A stretch of DNA of 5,184 nt from positions 1 through 5,184 of the forward strand of contig JAKFYO010000313.1 of NCBI GenBank assembly GCA_021730825.1. The letters are read 5' to 3'. Under the pieces are notes generated by a model that saw only the letters and a list, made by a program, of their open reading frames with translations, was not told the DNA's origin and made no database searches. Made by a program: the position numbers and the translations under genes. This document shows positions 1 to 5,184 of this stretch, in pieces. Origin of the DNA: Hyphomicrobiales bacterium (GTDB lineage: Bacteria; Pseudomonadota; Alphaproteobacteria; Rhizobiales; Xanthobacteraceae). Position 1 is the stretch's first letter; each line of letters starts with the position of its first letter.

Positions 1-864
1 GGCGTGTTCGCGGCACTCGACACGGCGGAGAAAATCACCGGCGAGAAGCAGGCGCACATTTGCGGCTATTGCGTCGGCGGCACCATGACCGCCGTTTCGC
101 TCGCCTATCTCGCGGCGACCAATCAAGACCGCATCGCAAGTGCTACGTTCCTCGCGACACAAGTCGATTTCACGCACGCGGGCGATCTCAAAGTTTTCGT
201 CGATGAGGAGCAACTCGAAGCGCTTGAGCGGCGCATGAAGCAGGTCGGATTTCTCGACAGCACCAAGATGGCGATGGCTTTCAACATGCTGCGCTCGAAC
301 GATCTGGTCTGGCCCTACATCGTCAACAACTATATGCGCGGCAAGGCGCCCTTCCCGTTCGATCTCCTGTTCTGGAATTCGGACTCGACGCGGCTGCCGG
401 CGGCCAACCACTCCTTCTATCTTCGCAACTGCTACCTCGAGAACAAACTCTCGGCCGGCAAAATGGTGCTCGACAATGTGCGGCTCGATCTCGGCAGCGT
501 GAAAGTGCCGGTTTACAATTTAGCCACGCGCGAAGATCACATCGCGCCGCCGAAATCCGTGTTCCTGGGTTCGAGTTTCTTCGGCGGGCCGGTGCGCTTC
601 GTGCTCGGCGGATCAGGTCACATCGCAGGCGTCGTCAATCCGCCGGCAAAAAAGAAATACAGTTTCTGGACCGGCGGACCAGCGGACGGCGAACTCGACA
701 AATGGATCGACAACGCGATCGAGCATAAAGGCTCGTGGTGGACGGACTGGCTTTCGTGGATCAAGGACATCGACCGCCGCGAAGTGCCTGCGCGCACGCC
801 GGGTGAAGGCACACTGCCCGCGATCGAGGACGCGCCCGGACGCTATGTGCGGGTGCAGGCGTAA
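1..864 (+). CDS. phaC: Class I poly(3-hydroxyalkanoate) synthase, C-terminal half (5' end outside window)
   Basis: PHA synthase polymerises (R)-3-hydroxyacyl-CoA into storage polyester at the granule surface, releasing CoA. The reading frame is open from base 1, so the gene enters from the left; the GTG at position 4 is not a believable start. The lipase-like box GYCVGG carries the nucleophilic Cys (codon 70-72). The general base Asp lies in REDHIAPP (codon 535-537) and the catalytic His in [13 protein letters not shown] (codon 619-621). Asp-to-His spacing is 28 residues and about 80 residues follow the His. From memory, both agree with Ralstonia eutropha PhaC (C319, D480, H508, 589 aa). That makes the visible 287 residues roughly half the enzyme, with an intact C-terminus. 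The SFWTGG motif and the Trp-rich stretch [10 protein letters not shown] are also typical of the family. Class I rather than III is inferred from the length and tail. It converges on the acetyltransferase gene, with two bases between the stops. Confidence 0.95.
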   Translation, partial: GVFAALDTAEKITGEKQAHICGYCVGGTMTAVSLAYLAATNQDRIASATFLATQVDFTHAGDLKVFVDEEQLEALERRMKQVGFLDSTKMAMAFNMLRSNDLVWPYIVNNYMRGKAPFPFDLLFWNSDSTRLPAANHSFYLRNCYLENKLSAGKMVLDNVRLDLGSVKVPVYNLATREDHIAPPKSVFLGSSFFGGPVRFVLGGSGHIAGVVNPPAKKKYSFWTGGPADGELDKWIDNAIEHKGSWWTDWLSWIKDIDRREVPARTPGEGTLPAIEDAPGRYVRVQA

Positions 865-866
865 CT

Positions 867-1655
867 TCATTCGAGCGTCTTCGGCCCGTAACGCGTGAGC
901 TTGTCGTAAGTCTCAAATCCCAGACGCTGATAGACCGGCTCGCCGAATTTGCTCGCCTGTAGCGTCACAGCCTTCGCGCCTGCATCGAACGCCCTGTTCG
1001 TGGATTCCACCGTCAGCAACGCGCCAAGACCGAGCCGCTGCGCATTCGGCCGCGTCCCGATCCAGTAGAGGCCCGCGCACTCGCCCGTCGTAAATGCAAC
1101 CGAAGTCGCGAGCGGCTCCTCGCCGCGGTAGGCGATAATGCCGACGATGTTTTTGTCCAACATCGCTTCGGGTTTCGAGAACATCGCGCGCGTATGGACT
1201 TCGGGCAGTCCCAGCATCGCGTAAGCAAGCACGCTGACTTCCACAAAATCGTTCAGGTGCTTCGCACTGCTCATCGTCTCGATGCGAACGCCGTCCGGCG
1301 TCTCACGCGCGTGCAGCGGCTTCGTCACCGACATGCAGGGAATCTGAAAGCGCTCTTCATATTCGTTGTCGCGGAGATACTCTTCGAGATCGCCGTCCTG
1401 CTTTCCGATCACCGAGAAAGTATACATACGCTTTCTCGGCGCGAAGAACGCACGCGCCGCCTGCGCAAGCTCGCCCGGATCGACCGAAACATTGTCGCGC
1501 GCGGCCGCGTTCCAGTAGCCGCCCGGAAAATTGCTTGCGCCCGCGACGAGGAGAATACCGTTATGATCCTGTACCTCGCACGGCTGCTGAAATCCGGCAT
1601 GGATGCGGATCGATTGCAGATAGTTTTCGTTGGACAACCGTTCGACTTCGTTCAT
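867..1655 (-). CDS. GNAT-family N-acetyltransferase
   Basis: A 262-residue protein that probably transfers acetyl from acetyl-CoA to an amine; the substrate cannot be told from sequence. The GNAT fold occupies about residues 124-255. Motif A is visible as GTRPNAQRLGLGALL (residues 200-214), where QRLGLG is the Q/R-x-x-G-x-G/A pyrophosphate-binding loop. Motif B follows as LQASKFGEPVYQRLGFETY (232-250), the usual end with a Tyr on the loop and a 'YQRLGF' strand. Residues 1-120 form an extra N-terminal region without a motif I recognise, rich in aromatic and acidic residues; it could be a degenerate second GNAT half. I chose the ATG at 1655 because the longer frame to 1793 would run over the start of the divergent MaoC gene and adds low-complexity Arg/Ala sequence. 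The Shine-Dalgarno is weak (AGAG four bases upstream). The gene is divergent from the MaoC gene and convergent with phaC, so it is probably monocistronic. Confidence 0.85.
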   Translation of the reverse strand: MNEVERLSNENYLQSIRIHAGFQQPCEVQDHNGILLVAGASNFPGGYWNAAARDNVSVDPGELAQAARAFFAPRKRMYTFSVIGKQDGDLEEYLRDNEYEERFQIPCMSVTKPLHARETPDGVRIETMSSAKHLNDFVEVSVLAYAMLGLPEVHTRAMFSKPEAMLDKNIVGIIAYRGEEPLATSVAFTTGECAGLYWIGTRPNAQRLGLGALLTVESTNRAFDAGAKAVTLQASKFGEPVYQRLGFETYDKLTRYGPKTLE

Positions 1656-1722
1656 TGCGCTCTGCGGAATATCCGCCCCATGCCTTGCCGCTACGGCATA
1701 CGCGCGTCCGGGCGTAGCCTTG

Positions 1723-1760
1723 CGTGCAGGATTGCACGGCAGCCTGCGCCCTCCTAGTCT
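1723..1760 (+). promoter_or_regulatory. Weak promoter candidate with overlapping dyad for the MaoC-hydrolase operon
   Basis: The 131-base gap between the divergent genes must hold promoters for both. On the plus strand TTGCAC (1732-1737) and TAGTCT (1755-1760) are separated by 17 bases, each matching three of six sigma-70 positions. This would place the transcript start about 20 bases before the MaoC ATG. A perfect six-base inverted repeat, CGTGCA (1723-1728) and TGCACG (1733-1738) with spacer GGAT, overlaps the -35 candidate and could be an operator. Both calls are from matching by eye in GC-rich DNA and could be chance. I saw no convincing promoter for the minus-strand acetyltransferase gene. 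Confidence 0.25.
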
Positions 1761-1773
1761 TTCGAAAAGCACC

Positions 1774-1778
1774 AAGGA
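1774..1778 (+). promoter_or_regulatory. Ribosome binding site deciding the MaoC gene start
   Basis: AAGGA lies eight bases before the ATG at 1787. It decides between that start and an in-frame ATG at 1724, whose extra 21 residues (Cys, Ala and Lys/Arg rich) do not resemble the family N-terminus. The ATG at 1787 gives the usual MaoC/NodN length. Confidence 0.8.
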
Positions 1779-1786
1779 AAAAGACA

Positions 1787-2254
1787 ATGGCAAAGGAAAC
1801 GCTTACCGCCGACCAGATCAAGAGCCGCATCGGGACCGTGCTCGGTCAATCGAGCTGGATCACGGTGGATCAGAAGATGATCGACGGCTTCGCTGAAGTG
1901 ACCAACGATCACCAATGGATTCACGTCGATCCCGAGCGCGCGAAAAAAGAGACGCCGTTCGGCGGCACCATCGCGCACGGTTATCTTTCGCTCTCACTGC
2001 TCGCGGGCATGGGCTACGAGGCACTCCCCGCGATGGCGAACCGCGCGATGGGCATCAACTACGGCCTCGATAAAGTGCGCTTTCTCAATCCGGTGCGCGC
2101 AGGCTCGCGCGTGCGCGGCACCTTCAAGCTCGCCGACGTCACGCAGCGCTCGCCGAAAGAGCTTCTCTTCAAATACGAAGTCACGGTCGAGATCGAAGGC
2201 CAGGAACGCCCCGCGCTGATCGCGGAGTCGCTCGGCATGGCCGTGCTGCAATGA
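1787..2254 (+). CDS. MaoC-family (R)-specific enoyl-CoA hydratase, NodN/Rv0130 type
   Basis: A 155-residue single hot-dog-fold protein, expected to hydrate trans-2-enoyl-CoA to (R)-3-hydroxyacyl-CoA in the cytoplasm as a dimer. The hydratase-2 signature is clear: FAEVTNDHQWIHVDPERA at residues 35-52, with catalytic Asp41 and His46. After it come the FGGTIAHGYL helix segment (58-67), the NYGLDKVRFLNPV loop and strand (91-103), and the RAGSRVRG turn. The QWIH variant in place of the common NP-[LIV]-H is what I associate with the NodN and mycobacterial Rv0130/HtdZ branch, and the length matches that branch. The stop overlaps the next ATG (ATGA), so the two genes should be co-translated. The product is the right stereoisomer for PHA synthase, whose gene lies 0.9 kb upstream in a different transcription unit, so a supply role for PHA is plausible but unproven. 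Short-chain or medium-chain preference cannot be read from the sequence. Confidence 0.9.
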   Translation: MAKETLTADQIKSRIGTVLGQSSWITVDQKMIDGFAEVTNDHQWIHVDPERAKKETPFGGTIAHGYLSLSLLAGMGYEALPAMANRAMGINYGLDKVRFLNPVRAGSRVRGTFKLADVTQRSPKELLFKYEVTVEIEGQERPALIAESLGMAVLQ

Positions 2255-3144
2255 ACGATCCGCTGATGGAGCTGATTTCGGGTTCGGGCGCGGTCAGCCC
2301 GGACCCGTTGCTTTCGCTTGGCGACCGCGTCGAGCACAAATATGCCGACAACGAAGGCGTGAAGATCCATTACGCCGCGCTCGGCAAAGGTCCGCTGGTC
2401 GTACTGATGCACGGCTTCCCCGATTACTGGCTGACCTGGCGGCATCAGATCGACGCGCTCTCGAAACAGTTTCGCGTCTGCGCGCTTTCGATGCGCGGCT
2501 ATAATCTCTCCGACAAGCCGAAAGGCGTCGAGAATTACGCGATGCGCAAGCTCGTCACCGATTGTGCGGCGGTCGTCAGCAACGAAGGGGCCGCGAAGGC
2601 GACGATCATCGGTCACGACTGGGGTGGCGCCACCGCATGGAATGTCGCCATGCGCCGGCCCGACATCACGGAGCGGCTCGTGGTTCTGAACATGCCGCAC
2701 CCGTGGACGCTCGCGAAGCAGATCGCGGAAAATCCGGAGCAGCAGAAGAATTCGCAATACGCGCGCAATTTTCAGGACCCGGAATTTTACAAGAAGATTT
2801 CGCTCGATCGTCTCGGCGCATGGGTAACGGACCCGGAAGCGAAGAAATTCCATCTCGCCGCGATGGAGCGTTCGGACGCCGAGGCCATGCTGCATTATTA
2901 TCAGGCGAACTATCCGGCACCGCCTTATGTCGCGCCGACCGCGCCGCCGCCGAAGGTGAAGGCGCCGACCCTGCTCATTCACGGCATGGAAGACAAGGCG
3001 CTGCTCTCCGAGGGATTGAACGGGGTCTGGAACTTCGTCGAGAAGGATTTCACGTTAGCTACCATCCCCGGTGCCGGTCATTTCGTGCAGCAGGACGCGG
3101 CCGAAGCGGTAAGCCGCATTATTCTCGCCTGGCTCAACCGGTAG
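2251..3144 (+). CDS. Alpha/beta-fold hydrolase, epoxide-hydrolase-like
   Basis: A 297-residue alpha/beta hydrolase, probably opening epoxides to diols by way of an alkyl-enzyme ester. The oxyanion-hole motif HGFPDYW is at residues 54-60. The nucleophile elbow GHDWGG has Asp123, which points to epoxide hydrolases and dehalogenases rather than esterases, where Ser is used. The acid is likely Asp248 in HGMEDKA and the base His277 in GAGHFVQQD. The cap has YARNFQDPEFY (170-180) and HYYQANY (215-221). These resemble the lid segments that supply two epoxide-activating tyrosines in soluble epoxide hydrolases, so Tyr170 and Tyr216 or Tyr217 are candidates. Two lid tyrosines favour epoxide hydrolase over haloalkane dehalogenase. 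There is no signal peptide. The ATG overlaps the stop of the MaoC gene, implying translational coupling. The natural substrate is unknown, and another C-O or C-halogen substrate remains possible. Confidence 0.88.
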   Translation: MNDPLMELISGSGAVSPDPLLSLGDRVEHKYADNEGVKIHYAALGKGPLVVLMHGFPDYWLTWRHQIDALSKQFRVCALSMRGYNLSDKPKGVENYAMRKLVTDCAAVVSNEGAAKATIIGHDWGGATAWNVAMRRPDITERLVVLNMPHPWTLAKQIAENPEQQKNSQYARNFQDPEFYKKISLDRLGAWVTDPEAKKFHLAAMERSDAEAMLHYYQANYPAPPYVAPTAPPPKVKAPTLLIHGMEDKALLSEGLNGVWNFVEKDFTLATIPGAGHFVQQDAAEAVSRIILAWLNR

Positions 3145-3234
3145 GCGCAGTAGAAAGCGCTCACAGGTGAGTGATCGCCCGGCGCTTCTCAAGCGGCGGC
3201 AGGCGTCCTAGGATTGCCGGACTCTTAAAGTGTC

Positions 3235-3238
3235 AGGA
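3235..3238 (+). promoter_or_regulatory. Ribosome binding site deciding the TPR gene start
   Basis: AGGA lies seven bases before the ATG at 3246. It supports that start over an in-frame GTG at 3171, which would bury the signal peptide behind 25 Arg/Gly-rich residues. The surrounding gap (3145-3245) shows no clear promoter and no hairpin followed by a T-run. Confidence 0.75.
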
Positions 3239-3245
3239 ATTCGTC

Positions 3246-3953
3246 ATGCGCCGTCCCGTGCTTGCTGCGTTACTTTTCGCCGCCCTCGCCGTTTCGCCGC
3301 AGGTCCGCGCACAGACGGCCGACGATTGCTATCAGGCGACGCTCAAGGACGACGATCTTGCGATCATTCGCGTATGCGGCGCGGCGCTCGACAAGGGCGG
3401 CCTGAACACCGAAGACCGCTCGATCGTGCTTTCGAACCGCGGCCTCGGTTATCTGCGCAACAAGGAATTCGACAAGTCGATTATCGACTTCTCCGATGCG
3501 CTCCTGATTAATCCGAAAAACGCCTACTCTTTCAATTTCCGCGGCGATGCGTGGCTCCAGAAAAGCAACTACGACCGCGCGCTCGCTGACTTCGACGAAG
3601 CTCTCAGGATCGATAGCGGTTTCACCGGCGCGCTTTACAATCGCGGCCTGACCTATGAACGGCAGGGCAATGTCGTTGCCGCGCGCGCGGAGTATCGCAA
3701 GGCGATCGCGACGAGAGGCGACCGGGCGCTCGACAAATGGGCGCGCGACCGTTCGCAGGAGCGGCTCACCGCGCTCGGCGATAACCAGCCGCCTCCGCAG
3801 AAAAATCAACCACGCTCCGACGACCGGACCAGCGAACGCGACGCCGGACCGCGCGATGCCACGCCGCGCAATAACGACACCTCGCCGCGCAGCAACGAGC
3901 GCAACACGACCGATCCGCGCGGCAATGAAGGCGTCTACCGCCGGAATCGTTGA
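3246..3953 (+). CDS. Exported tetratricopeptide-repeat protein with disordered polar tail
   Basis: A 235-residue protein with a Sec signal peptide: n-region MRRP, hydrophobic core VLAALLFAALAV, and likely signal peptidase I cleavage after VRA (residue 22). There is no lipobox Cys, so a soluble periplasmic or secreted location is inferred. Two Cys (28 and 44) flank the first helical hairpin and could form a disulfide after export. About three TPR units follow, at roughly residues 57-90, 91-124 and 125-158. They show the usual small and aromatic positions, for example NRGLGYLRNKEFDKSI, FRGDAWLQKSNYDRAL and YNRGLTYERQGNVVAA. TPRs bind protein partners; none can be named. Residues 179-235 are a low-complexity tail of Asn, Pro, Arg, Asp, Thr and Ser, probably disordered. 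The gene starts 101 bases after the hydrolase and may have its own promoter or be read through. It ends directly against argC. Confidence 0.85.
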   Translation: MRRPVLAALLFAALAVSPQVRAQTADDCYQATLKDDDLAIIRVCGAALDKGGLNTEDRSIVLSNRGLGYLRNKEFDKSIIDFSDALLINPKNAYSFNFRGDAWLQKSNYDRALADFDEALRIDSGFTGALYNRGLTYERQGNVVAARAEYRKAIATRGDRALDKWARDRSQERLTALGDNQPPPQKNQPRSDDRTSERDAGPRDATPRNNDTSPRSNERNTTDPRGNEGVYRRNR

Positions 3954-5009
3954 TTACGGGAACAGCGCGATCTGATCGAGGCCGGTCGTCTCCGGCAGGC
4001 CCAGCATCACGTTCATGTTCTGCACGGCCTGACCCGACGCACCCTTGACGAGATTGTCGAGCGTCGAAATCACGATCGCTTTTCCGGTGCCGCGGTCGGC
4101 GACAACGCCGATATAGGTCATGTTCGAGCCGCGCACATGGCGCGACTGCGGCACCATGCCGAATTCGAGCACGCGCACGAACGGCTGGCCGGAATGGAAA
4201 TCCGCGAGAATTCTGTGAAGCTGCTCGGCGGTGGTCGAGCCCGACATCTTCACATAGTGCGTCGCGTAGATGCCGCGATTCATGGGAATGAGATGCGCAG
4301 TGAAACTCGGCACCACCGGCCGGCTCGCCGCGTCCGAAAACTCCTGGTCGAGCTCGGCCATGTGCCGGTGCCCGCCGACGCCGTAGGCGTGCATGCCTTC
4401 GGAAACTTCCGAAAACAGCATCTCTTCTTTCGCCGAGCGGCCCGCGCCGGTCATGCCGGATTTGGAGTCGATGACGATGGAATCCGTTTCGATTGCGCCA
4501 GCTTCGATCAGCGGCACCACCGCGAGGATCGAGGTCGAAGTGTAGCAGCCGGGATTGGCAACCAGCCGCGCATTCTTGATCTCGTCGCGATAGAGTTCGA
4601 CGAGGCCGTAGATCGCTTCCTTCTGAAGCTCGAGCGCCTGATGCGCGTGGCCGTACCATTTTTCGTAGGCGAGCGGATCGCGGATGCGGAAGTCGGCCGA
4701 AAGATCGATTACTTTCAGCTTCGGCGCCTTCTCGAACAAATCCTTGATCACCTTCTGCGTCGTGCCGTGCGGCAGCGCGCAGAACACGAGGTCAATCGCG
4801 TTCACATCGAGTTCTTCGATGGTGATGAGCTTCGGCAGCTCGATGCCATAGAAATGCGGGAAGACACTCGCCATGGTCTTGCCGGCCTTGCGGTCGGCGG
4901 TGAGTGCCACGATTTCCGCGTTCGGATGGCGGAGCAGCAGGCGCACCAGTTCGGCGCCGGTGTAACCCGACGCGCCCAGGATCGCGATCCGCGTTTTGGT
5001 GGCGCTCAT
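3954..5009 (-). CDS. argC: N-acetyl-gamma-glutamyl-phosphate reductase
   Basis: ArgC uses NADPH to reduce N-acetylglutamyl-5-phosphate to the semialdehyde, the third step of arginine biosynthesis, in the cytoplasm. The 351-residue length is normal for the long (type 1) form. The N-terminal Rossmann loop is GASGYTGAE (residues 12-20). The catalytic Cys155 sits in VANPGCYTS and the conserved GGHRHMAEL (212-220) supplies the active-site His. SKSGMTGAGR (182-191) and HLIPMNRGIYAT (239-250) are also strong family signatures. The start ATG at 5009 is set by an AGGAG seven bases upstream. The stop (TAA on the minus strand) touches the stop of the convergent TPR gene with no spacer. In many Rhizobiales argC follows rplM and rpsI; the upstream neighbour here lies outside the window, so this is not tested. 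A large palindrome overlaps the ribosome binding site and may affect expression. Confidence 0.97.
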   Translation of the reverse strand: MSATKTRIAILGASGYTGAELVRLLLRHPNAEIVALTADRKAGKTMASVFPHFYGIELPKLITIEELDVNAIDLVFCALPHGTTQKVIKDLFEKAPKLKVIDLSADFRIRDPLAYEKWYGHAHQALELQKEAIYGLVELYRDEIKNARLVANPGCYTSTSILAVVPLIEAGAIETDSIVIDSKSGMTGAGRSAKEEMLFSEVSEGMHAYGVGGHRHMAELDQEFSDAASRPVVPSFTAHLIPMNRGIYATHYVKMSGSTTAEQLHRILADFHSGQPFVRVLEFGMVPQSRHVRGSNMTYIGVVADRGTGKAIVISTLDNLVKGASGQAVQNMNVMLGLPETTGLDQIALFP

Positions 5010-5016
5010 TGGCCTA

Positions 5017-5021
5017 CTCCT
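5017..5021 (-). promoter_or_regulatory. argC: argC ribosome binding site, partly inside a palindrome arm
   Basis: Read on the minus strand this is AGGAG, seven bases from the argC ATG. Four of its five bases (5018-5021) belong to the outer end of the palindrome arm. In a transcript that begins upstream of the palindrome they would pair with TCCT from 5094-5097. A second, weaker purine patch (TAGG, 5013-5016) remains unpaired and close to the ATG. Confidence 0.75.
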
Positions 5022-5097
5022 AGTGTCCCGAATCCGAAGTTCGCTTGACAGTGCCGCAAGTCCTTCCGCGAACTTCGGATTCGAAAGGACACTAGGA
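5018..5097. repeat. Imperfect palindrome 1 (27/30-nt arms, 23-nt loop), argC-proximal
   Basis: The left arm is 5018-5044 and the right arm 5068-5097. The 11 outer bases (TCCTAGTGTCC) and the 16 inner bases (CGAATCCGAAGTTCGC) of the left arm pair perfectly with the right arm. The only interruption is three extra A in the right arm (TTT on the minus strand) between the two blocks. The loop is 5045-5067; CTTG (5044-5047) and CAAG (5057-5060) could give a small inner stem. No T-run follows on either strand, so it does not look like a rho-independent terminator. TA dinucleotides lie near both ends (5021-5022 and 5093-5094), but this follows automatically from the symmetry. I know of similar palindromes in Bradyrhizobium-type genomes only from general impression. 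Confidence 0.9.
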
Positions 5098-5110
5098 AAC
5101 TAAGATTCTC

Positions 5111-5184
5111 TAATGTGGCTTTGGTTCGCAGGTCCGTAAACCAGTTCACTGCGGGCCAATACGGACCTGCGAACCGCCACATTA
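5111..5184. repeat. Imperfect palindrome 2 (28/25-nt arms, 21-nt loop), reaching the window edge
   Basis: The left arm is 5111-5138 and the right arm 5160-5184. The outer nine bases (TAATGTGGC) and the inner 16 (GGTTCGCAGGTCCGTA) pair perfectly with the right arm. The one interruption is three extra T in the left arm. The window ends on the last paired base seen, so the outer stem may continue; if it does, the next bases should be complementary to CTCT before 5111. The loop (5139-5159) contains CACTGCGG and ends CCAA, resembling the minus-strand loop of palindrome 1. No coding capacity and no T-run. Confidence 0.88.

Noticed and set aside
1194..1757. Open frame of 187 codons on the plus strand opposite the acetyltransferase gene
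   Set aside because: The opposite strand carries clear GNAT motifs; this frame is Arg-rich with no motif and crosses the divergent intergenic region.
867..1793. Longer acetyltransferase start at 1793
   Set aside because: It would overlap the divergent MaoC start and its ribosome binding site, and the extra 46 residues look like non-coding Arg/Ala-rich sequence.
2059..2982. Long open frame (about 307 codons) on the minus strand opposite the MaoC and hydrolase genes
   Set aside because: It lies wholly antisense to two genes with clear catalytic motifs, is very rich in Arg, and shows no recognisable family; GC-rich coding DNA often gives such shadow frames.
3160..3195. Small inverted repeats after the hydrolase gene (CTCAC-AG-GTGAG and CGCTT-CTC-AAGCG) as a terminator
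   Set aside because: Stems of only five pairs with loops of two or three bases and no T-run; likely chance.
3766..4659. Open frame of about 297 codons on the minus strand, overlapping argC in another frame
   Set aside because: Overlaps the argC coding frame and the TPR gene; composition is Arg/Cys-rich and unlike a real protein.
4137..5048. Open frame of about 303 codons on the plus strand opposite argC
   Set aside because: Fully antisense to argC, Arg/His/Ala-rich, no domain seen; it also runs into the palindrome.
5045..5050. TTGACA as a plus-strand -35 box in the palindrome 1 loop
   Set aside because: No -10-like hexamer occurs 16-18 bases downstream (the sequence there is the GC-rich right arm), and the plus-strand sequence beyond holds no gene in the window.
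5018..5184. Palindromes as rho-independent terminators
   Set aside because: Neither stem is followed by a run of T on either strand, and stems this long with 21-23-nt loops are not typical.
5018..5184. CRISPR array
   Set aside because: Only two elements, in opposite orientation, with differing stems and no direct repeats of constant sequence or spacer pattern.

Overview
The window looks like part of a GC-rich alphaproteobacterial chromosome, most likely from the Rhizobiales (Bradyrhizobium, Rhodopseudomonas or Afipia-like). This rests on the codon bias, the gene types (class I PHA synthase, NodN/Rv0130-type MaoC hydratase, a TPR lipoprotein-sized exported protein, argC) and the character of the palindromic repeats. 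The genus is an inference, since no rRNA or other marker is present. There is no sign of a prophage, integrase or transposase gene.

Layout from left to right: (1) 1-864, plus strand, the C-terminal catalytic half of a class I poly(3-hydroxyalkanoate) synthase (phaC), cut by the window edge. (2) 867-1655, minus strand, a GNAT-family N-acetyltransferase whose stop codon lies only two bases from the phaC stop. (3) 1656-1786, a divergent intergenic region with a small dyad and a weak promoter candidate. (4) 1787-2254 and 2251-3144, plus strand, a MaoC-type (R)-specific enoyl-CoA hydratase translationally coupled through an ATGA overlap to an epoxide-hydrolase-like alpha/beta hydrolase. (5) 3246-3953, plus strand, an exported TPR protein with a disordered, polar C-terminal tail. 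(6) 3954-5009, minus strand, argC of arginine biosynthesis, abutting the TPR gene stop-to-stop with no spacer. (7) 5010-5184, non-coding, two long imperfect palindromes in a row directly upstream of argC.

The genes do not form one pathway. PhaC and the MaoC hydratase could be functionally linked, because (R)-specific hydratases turn beta-oxidation intermediates into (R)-3-hydroxyacyl-CoA, the PHA synthase substrate. They lie in separate transcription units with the acetyltransferase between them. ArgC is housekeeping; in many Rhizobiales it follows rplM-rpsI, so rpsI may lie just beyond the right edge.

The part least explained by ordinary genes is the right end. Two palindromes of about 75-80 nt share the same plan: arms of 25-30 nt, a loop of 21-23 nt, one asymmetric three-base bulge next to a TGT box, and similar loop sequence. 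They are arranged head to head, and their stems differ in sequence while each stays fully paired. The one nearest argC ends inside the argC Shine-Dalgarno sequence, so it could fold over the ribosome binding site. They may be MITE/REP-like repeats, an RNA leader structure, or a repeat recruited as a leader.
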